Shown: piece after piece, positions 13,501 to 15,394 of the stretch
Numbering within the stretch: the stretch's first letter is position 1
Layout: the number at the start of each line of letters is the position of its first letter
Source of the DNA: Baffinella frigidus
Taxonomy: Eukaryota; Cryptophyceae; Cryptomonadales; Baffinellaceae
NCBI GenBank assembly: GCA_026770585.1
Contig: MU646863.1
Coordinates: forward strand, 126,838-142,231
Direction: 5' to 3'
Length of the DNA stretch: 15,394 nt
Notes under the pieces: generated by a model
What the model was told of the DNA's origin: nothing
Database searches by the model: none
What the model saw: the letters and a program-made list of their open reading frames with translations, nothing else
Made by a program: the position numbers and the translations under genes

Positions 13501-15376
13501 CGTACCCTCCCGGAAATCCGGGAGGGTACGTGACGACCCCGCCTGAAATTACGACTTTTAGGAAGGTATAGGTTTGAAAAAAAAGCGCCTTTTCTGGCCT
13601 CGAGTGGACCGGCACATTCAGATTCACGCCTGAAAATCCATTTCTACGATGAGATTTCGAGACTCACAGGTTCTGGGGCGTGTTTTTGAAGGTGGTTCAG
13701 ACACGAGCGTGCTTACGTTTGTTTCGAAGTTGTACCGTTGAGTTTCTAGCGCCGCGCCGCGCCGCGCGCAGCTTATGGAGAAACTCTACAATGTATACAT
13801 ACAACCTCTACAATATATGTAGGGCCTCATAACCTGCGGTGGCGAACCATGCTATCTTAGCCTCGAACTAGCTTTATCATAGCACAACATCAACCCCTAA
13901 GATAGACAAACATGGCCTAAATTGAACCTGCTTCCATAGGAGTACGCTGTGCCACGAGACCTGTTTCTGGACACTGGACACACCGGGCCGGTGTGTCCTT
14001 CACTGACCCCTGGTACAAACCGAAATGAGCTTACAATGCTACTTTTACGCGCGGTAGTTACTGACCGGGCGTGGGTAGCTTGGATCTTCCCAGAGAGTAA
14101 GCTGCTCCGCGCCGCAGCTCGTGCGACGTTTCATTTCTACCAGGATTTGCTTTGAAACGGAGGGAGTGTCAACCTGAAATTCCGGTTTGTGTCCTGGAGG
14201 GGTATACTGCTCCGCACCGCGCCGCGTTTGACCATGTGCGGCAGGAGAAGGAGCGCCAACATTGTGGGCCCGAAGAAGTTGGTTGCCATCGTCTGCGGTT
14301 CGACCTCAACCTTTCAACCAACTGTTTTCAAAGATCAATGTGAGTAACGTGTAGGACCATCATAGGGCCGTAGGCATAGGCCTACTGTAGGGTCCTAGGA
14401 GGTGGCGCTTTCTTATGAGCGAGGTACCCCTGTACGAGGGTTGGGGAAATTGTTCAGCGTGTGCGGCCATGTGCGGTAGCAGGAGAAGCGTGAGCAACGC
14501 GGGCGCGAAGAAGTTCGTTGCCAACGTCTGCGGGCGCATACGCGTTAAAGTTGACGTTTTAAAGTTGACGCCACACCCCGTCAACTTTCAGCACCGCCGC
14601 TGTCGACATTTGGAAGTTTTCGAGAGGTTCCGTGGCCGTCCTCCCTGGGAACCTCTCTGACGCCTAAACCCTGAACCCTAAACCCTGAACCCTGAACCCT
14701 GAACCCTGTACCCTAAACTCTAAACCCAAAACCTCTCCTGGCTTGCAAGCGGGAACCGCCTCGTCTTGGACCTCTCACGACTGTTCAATAATCAGATTAA
14801 AACGTCGTCAGAGGTATTTCTAGCAAGCACCCGGACGCGAAAAGGGCCACGTTTCACGAAGACCATATTTGGTCATCTGAAGGGCCACATGTTTTCGCAT
14901 GTTTGTGTGAAAACACGTGGCCCTTCAGATCAATTTCCTGAAAAATTCAAAAAATCCCAAATTCGAATATTTTACAATACGAATTTAAAAGGACGTAAAA
15001 CGAATTTAAAAAGACGTAGCCCTGTTCGTGTCCACGAGTGCGGAATGGTAGAGTGTCCACCCGTATGGTGTGATGTTTATTGCTCGGGTTGGCGTGAAAA
15101 CACCAACCCAAACACACCAAAGACGTCTTTCCATGTGAATCCTGCAGGTCATTTAGGTGCCATGCCCGTTAATTAATTACTGTCCCGGTACAACCCCTCG
15201 CCTCGTGCTCTTACCACGTGTGGGTCAGGTTATGGAGAATTCCCTTGGAAGTCCGCTGTGTGGCTTACCGTGTGGAGAGTGTCGCGCGAGCGTCCCGGGA
15301 GGCACACTGCGGCGTTGAGCACCAGCATGTGTGGGACTGAGAGCCCCCCCTCCCCCGCGATGCACGCTGCGGCTAC
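7482..15376 (-). CDS. Split gene for a carbonyl-reductase-like short-chain dehydrogenase/reductase (5' end outside window)
   Basis: Eight minus-strand exons (15376-15269, 14292-14208, 12829-12765, 11774-11706, 10735-10689, 10412-10340, 9614-9534, 7562-7482) join with consistent phase at all seven junctions. They total 609 nt, or 202 residues plus TAG. The joined product carries SDR landmarks in family order: VLNAAV (the NNAG position), TNFFG, LLLLPHM, QVSSG with the catalytic Ser, PAYSFSKAALN with the catalytic Y-x-x-x-K, RIVAVCPG, and C-terminal GGFYRDR. SDRs use NAD(P)H to reduce carbonyls or oxidise alcohols. The VSSG...LQ...L spacing before YxxxK resembles carbonyl reductase 1 and its plant relatives. 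The N-terminal GxxxGxG nucleotide-binding segment must lie beyond the right edge. All junctions are GT-AG. Substrate is unknown and expression is not shown, but collinearity plus phase makes the gene call strong. Confidence 0.88.
7613..7728. mobile_element. 116-bp foldback element in SDR intron 7
   Basis: Same ends as the 7109 element. TA on the right (7729-7730), TG on the left after a telomere-like stretch. The core contains GGACCCTAGACATAGGCCTA as in the 7109 copy. Confidence 0.88.
7892..8030. mobile_element. 139-bp element, copy 2
   Basis: Same length as copy 1. Ends CCACACGGTAAACTACGA and TCGTAGTCCACCGTGTGG. TA lies on the left; the right abuts a 116-bp-family half element. Confidence 0.82.
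8031..8100. mobile_element. Left half of a 116-bp-family element
   Basis: Starts CAGGGGTCGCTCGCGAAAAA directly against a 139-bp element and keeps the GGGCCTATTCCT core. The right half is replaced by tandem hairpins. Confidence 0.55.
8094..8190. repeat. Tandem near-palindromes plus hairpin
   Basis: GGAGCATCA(G/C)TTTGTGAGCAC... occurs at 8094-8127 and 8129-8162, each unit being a near-perfect palindrome about TTGTGAGCACAA. A further hairpin (GACAGTCTT, CGCAGCA, AAGACTGTC) follows at 8166-8190. Confidence 0.75.
8305..8452. mobile_element. 148-bp foldback element
   Basis: Outer arms AAGCTAACGCCAGCG pair with CGCTGGCGTTAGCTT. Inner arms GCCTACGGTAGG and CCTACCGTAGGC enclose a G/C-tract hairpin around TTTAAAAC. 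Confidence 0.75.
8577..8620. repeat. 13-bp inverted repeat
   Basis: CAAATTCCTGCAA (8577-8589) pairs with TTGCAGGAATTTG (8608-8620). CAACAAATTCC also recurs as a direct repeat at 8588 and 8630. Confidence 0.65.
8753..8788 (-). pseudogene. SDR exon 7, 36-nt 3' copy
   Basis: Encodes SPDLKTADEAAE in an open frame of exactly 12 codons, flanked by ACATAG and GAG|GTTGTC, so it has both splice dinucleotides. The VCPG half of the exon is missing. As an exon it would keep the frame but lose the PG motif, so it is probably a relic; alternative use cannot be excluded. Confidence 0.6.
9092..9126 (-). pseudogene. SDR exon 7, decayed 3' copy
   Basis: Matches the last 36 nt of exon 7 with a one-base deletion in the CCCCC run. 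It ends at GAG|GTATTT, so the donor is kept, but AA replaces the acceptor-like AG before the block. Codon differences are third-position or D/E changes. Confidence 0.6.
9207..9340. mobile_element. 139-bp element, copy 3 (134 bp)
   Basis: Matches copy 2 at both ends and through the AATTAACTT...GGATTTT...ACGTAACACC middle. Lies in SDR intron 7, one base before another foldback at 9342. Confidence 0.78.
9342..9522. mobile_element. 181-bp foldback element
   Basis: Outer arms CCACACGAGGCTATCCATGC and their complement pair over about 27 bp. An inner hairpin has arms TGATCACGTTTCC and GGAAACGTGATCA. Confidence 0.8.
9534..9614 (-). CDS. SDR exon 7, full copy (PG motif)
   Basis: 81 nt, 27 codons, phase 0 to 0. 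The acceptor is CCGGAATAG, with TTAATTAAC upstream as a possible branch site, and the donor is GAG|GTCTGC. It encodes VCPGDVSTGMCSDWE and SPDLKTAEEAAE. Joined to exon 6 it reads ARIVAVCPGDVSTGM, the classic SDR segment after YxxxK. EEAAE matches the later EEGAE seen in carbonyl-reductase-like SDRs. Confidence 0.86.
9796..10122. repeat. Telomere-like array with two unit types
   Basis: TTTAGGG units (9796-9955), then TTAGGGG and GTCAGGG units (9956-10065), then TTTAGGG again. Lies in SDR intron 6 directly next to the second exon 6 copy. Confidence 0.85.
10132..10204 (-). CDS. SDR exon 6, copy 2 (twin exon)
   Basis: Exactly 73 nt with the same phase, an acceptor AG (GACCAG) and the same donor GCG|GTCTCC. 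It encodes LSKAALNVFTRFLASSHP and ARIVA. Against copy 1, eight codons differ: five are silent and three conservative (F/L, L/F, A/S). No stop or frameshift is present. Because 73 is not a multiple of 3, using both copies in one mRNA would break the frame, so they would have to be alternatives. A TTAGGGG-type array follows immediately. Confidence 0.75.
10340..10412 (-). CDS. SDR exon 6, copy 1 (catalytic lysine, SKAALN)
   Basis: 73 nt: one base completing the split codon, then FSKAALNVFTRLLAASHP and ARIVA, ending GCG|GTCTCC. SKAALN supplies the catalytic Lys, and HPxARIVAV is the standard strand leading to the PG motif. The acceptor is TTGGCAG. A second complete 73-nt copy lies at 10132-10204. 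Confidence 0.87.
10689..10735 (-). CDS. SDR exon 5 (ends with the catalytic tyrosine)
   Basis: 47 nt, phase 0 to 2. It encodes VLQDDELAFGPTPAY plus two bases, followed by donor GTGCAC. Joined to exon 6 it gives AYSFSK, the SDR Y-x-x-x-K active site. The acceptor is either CCGCAG at 10736-10741 or, dropping VLQ, CTGCAG at 10727-10732. The first is preferred because partial copies upstream share the CAG|GTTCTGC context. Confidence 0.82.
10736..11110 (-). repeat. Four diverged copies of the SDR exon 5 acceptor region
   Basis: A unit of about 40-45 bp (plus strand CAGAACCTGCCGCATAACC, then ACGAGGCACGATCAGTAACG) occurs at about 10731-10775, 10967-11009, 11028-11070 and, shortened, 11080-11105. 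A further fragment lies at 11169-11186. Read on the minus strand, each ends in TGC(G/C)GCAG followed by GTT, the same context as the start of exon 5. Only the copy at 10735 leads into coding sequence. The others are decoy acceptors left by duplication. Confidence 0.7.
11706..11774 (-). CDS. SDR exon 4 (helical insert between VSSG and YxxxK)
   Basis: 69 nt, 23 codons, phase 0 to 0, with acceptor GGCAG and donor GAG|GTCAGT. It encodes KALGG, VETLDGLSDLLRRIE and RGE. Carbonyl-reductase-like SDRs carry a similar charged helical insert between the catalytic Ser and Tyr. The opposite strand is open for 126 codons, but the minus reading has proper splice sites and fits the chain. Confidence 0.78.
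11974..12144. mobile_element. 171-bp TA-flanked foldback element
   Basis: Inverted repeats of more than 25 bp start GAGCGCTGTGCAGAGAAGTT. TA flanks lie at 11972-11973 and 12145-12146. Inner arms also pair (ATTGGAGCCATTT with AAATGGCTCCAAT). The ends share GAGCGCT and TTGGCC with the 1821-1984 element. It lies in SDR intron 3. Confidence 0.85.
12293..12431. mobile_element. 139-bp foldback element with internal tandem repeat
   Basis: Ends AGCTCTGCC(T/A)GAGTAAAACT pair over about 33 bp. The centre carries two copies of ATTTGAGTATAACTAAAATA. In SDR intron 3. Unrelated in sequence to the 139-bp family above. Confidence 0.78.
12508..12643. mobile_element. 136-bp foldback element
   Basis: Arms start ACGGACTGAAAATGGGGTAG and continue TTAGGCCTACGGTA, pairing over about 50 bp around a CCTAGG-rich centre. 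No clear target duplication. Confidence 0.75.
12716..12764. repeat. Short CCCTAAA array abutting an SDR donor
   Basis: CCTAAAACC and CCCTAAA units end with CCCTAGAAC, which is the complement of the exon 3 donor GTTCTAGGG. Confidence 0.75.
12765..12829 (-). CDS. SDR exon 3 (catalytic serine segment)
   Basis: 65 nt. It starts with two bases that complete the codon left by exon 2 and ends in phase 0 at CAG|GTTCTA. It encodes GAVEQVSSGDGELQMLSSAA. VSSG carries the catalytic Ser of SDRs, and the following GELQ.L resembles the carbonyl reductase 1 extension. The acceptor is a weaker CAAG. The donor lies directly against a short CCCTAAA array. Confidence 0.83.
13100..13420. repeat. Two diverged direct copies of a CT-rich unit
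   Basis: CTCTCCA(C/T)TCCGC(G/A)CTCGCCC, then TCAATT, TTGACTCG and TTCTGGTCCACCT, occurs at about 13170-13258 and 13330-13415. Preceding C/T tracts are also shared. In SDR intron 2. Confidence 0.6.
13497..13534. repeat. Perfect 17-bp stem hairpin
   Basis: GTCACGTACCCTCCCGG and its exact complement around AAAT. It sits between larger arms (13400-13435 and 13585-13612) built on GTCCACCTACTCGAGGCC and GGCCTCGAGTGGAC, so it is the core of a larger foldback. Confidence 0.75.
14103..14128 (-). pseudogene. 3' remnant of SDR exon 2
   Basis: The reverse strand carries a GCGGCGCGGAGCA block matching the last codons of the complete exon 2, which reads GCGGCGCGGTGCGGAGCA. It is followed by GC instead of GT. 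The 5' half of the exon is absent. Confidence 0.45.
14208..14292 (-). CDS. SDR exon 2, complete copy (N-x-x-G and LLLLPHM)
   Basis: 85 nt, phase 0 to 1. The acceptor is CCGCAG and the donor A|GTATAC. It encodes TMATNFFGPTM then LALLLLPHM and ends GAVRS. The Asn and Gly match the conserved helix alpha-4 Asn region of SDRs, followed by the usual leucine-rich LLP. A second copy sits 235 nt upstream and a 3' remnant about 80 nt downstream. Confidence 0.86.
14353..14432. mobile_element. Right part of a 116-bp-family element
   Basis: Contains TAGGCCTACTGTAGGGTCCT and ends TTATGAGCGAGGTACCCCTG followed by TA. The left end is lost. It adjoins the truncated SDR exon 2 copy. Confidence 0.75.
14468..14527 (-). 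pseudogene. SDR exon 2, duplicate copy lacking its 3' end
   Basis: Begins after CCCGCAG at exactly the same codon as the complete exon and encodes TLATNFFAPALLTLLLLPHM, so the reading frame is kept for 20 codons. After the ATG codon homology stops. About 35 nt further on, the right end of a 116-bp-family foldback element begins. No donor equivalent to GTATAC is present. It could be an alternative first half or, more likely, a copy truncated by insertion. Confidence 0.75.
14662..14731. repeat. CCCTAAA/CCCTGAA array in SDR intron 1
   Basis: About nine mixed units, C-rich on plus, in the same orientation as the array at 2860-3012. Confidence 0.75.
14874..14931. repeat. Inverted repeat with 28-bp arms
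   Basis: ATCTGAAGGGCCACATGTTT pairs with the complement of AAACACGTGGCCCTTCAGAT. In SDR intron 1. Confidence 0.7.
15269..15376 (-). CDS. SDR exon 1 of those in the window (LNAA motif)
   Basis: 108 nt, 36 codons, phase 0 to 0. A pyrimidine-rich tract and ACGCAG precede it, and ACG|GTAAGC follows as a near-ideal donor. It encodes VPHMLVLNAAVCLPGR, the SDR strand beta-4 with LNAA in place of the usual NNAG. Most codons end in G or C. Upstream exons fall outside the window, only 18 nt away. Confidence 0.85.
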
Positions 15377-15394
15377 CTGCGTTTCAGAGAGAGA

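Noticed and set aside
14766-15176. 136-codon open plus-strand frame
   Set aside because: It crosses an inverted repeat and a 20-bp tandem repeat, has no recognisable motif and lies in SDR intron 1.

Overview
The window looks like nuclear DNA of a microbial eukaryote, probably an alga or alveolate. Degenerate TTTAGGG-type repeats (Arabidopsis-type telomere unit, with TTCAGGG and TTAGGGG variants) lie on both strands. Genes are split into very small GT-AG exons in GC-rich codons, and introns and spacers are packed with short foldback (MITE-like) elements. This fits a chromerid or dinoflagellate-like genome, but nothing here fixes the taxon.

The main coding content is hidden because its exons are too small to show as long open frames. 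On the minus strand, from beyond the right edge to 7482, eight exons of 47-108 nt join in consistent phase. They encode the last 202 residues of a carbonyl-reductase-like short-chain dehydrogenase/reductase (SDR): LNAA, N-x-x-G, V-S-S-G, Y-S-F-S-K, V-C-P-G and a C-terminal G-F-Y-R-D-R before a stop. Seven introns of about 0.3-2 kb carry foldback elements, telomere-like arrays and extra, mostly decayed, copies of the neighbouring exons. One exon exists as two complete 73-nt copies.

The left third (427-2611, minus) holds at least four exons of a second split gene. It resembles the third gene, a long uninterrupted minus-strand frame (3869-5128) for a secreted repeat protein with G-x-Y-x-V-C motifs. 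The last codons of that frame lie inside a foldback element. Diverging from it on the plus strand is an ankyrin-repeat gene (5460-6302) broken by three frameshifts.

The rest is mobile and repeat DNA: a 116-bp TA-flanked family clustered at 6638-7728, a 139-bp family with three copies, two related TA-flanked elements with GAGCGC ends (one inside an exon copy, with empty-site copies beside it), several single foldbacks, and interstitial telomere-like arrays. No rRNA, convincing tRNA, CRISPR array or bacterial-type operon was seen. The repeated pattern of exon copies scattered around the functional exon, in both split genes, is the most unusual feature.
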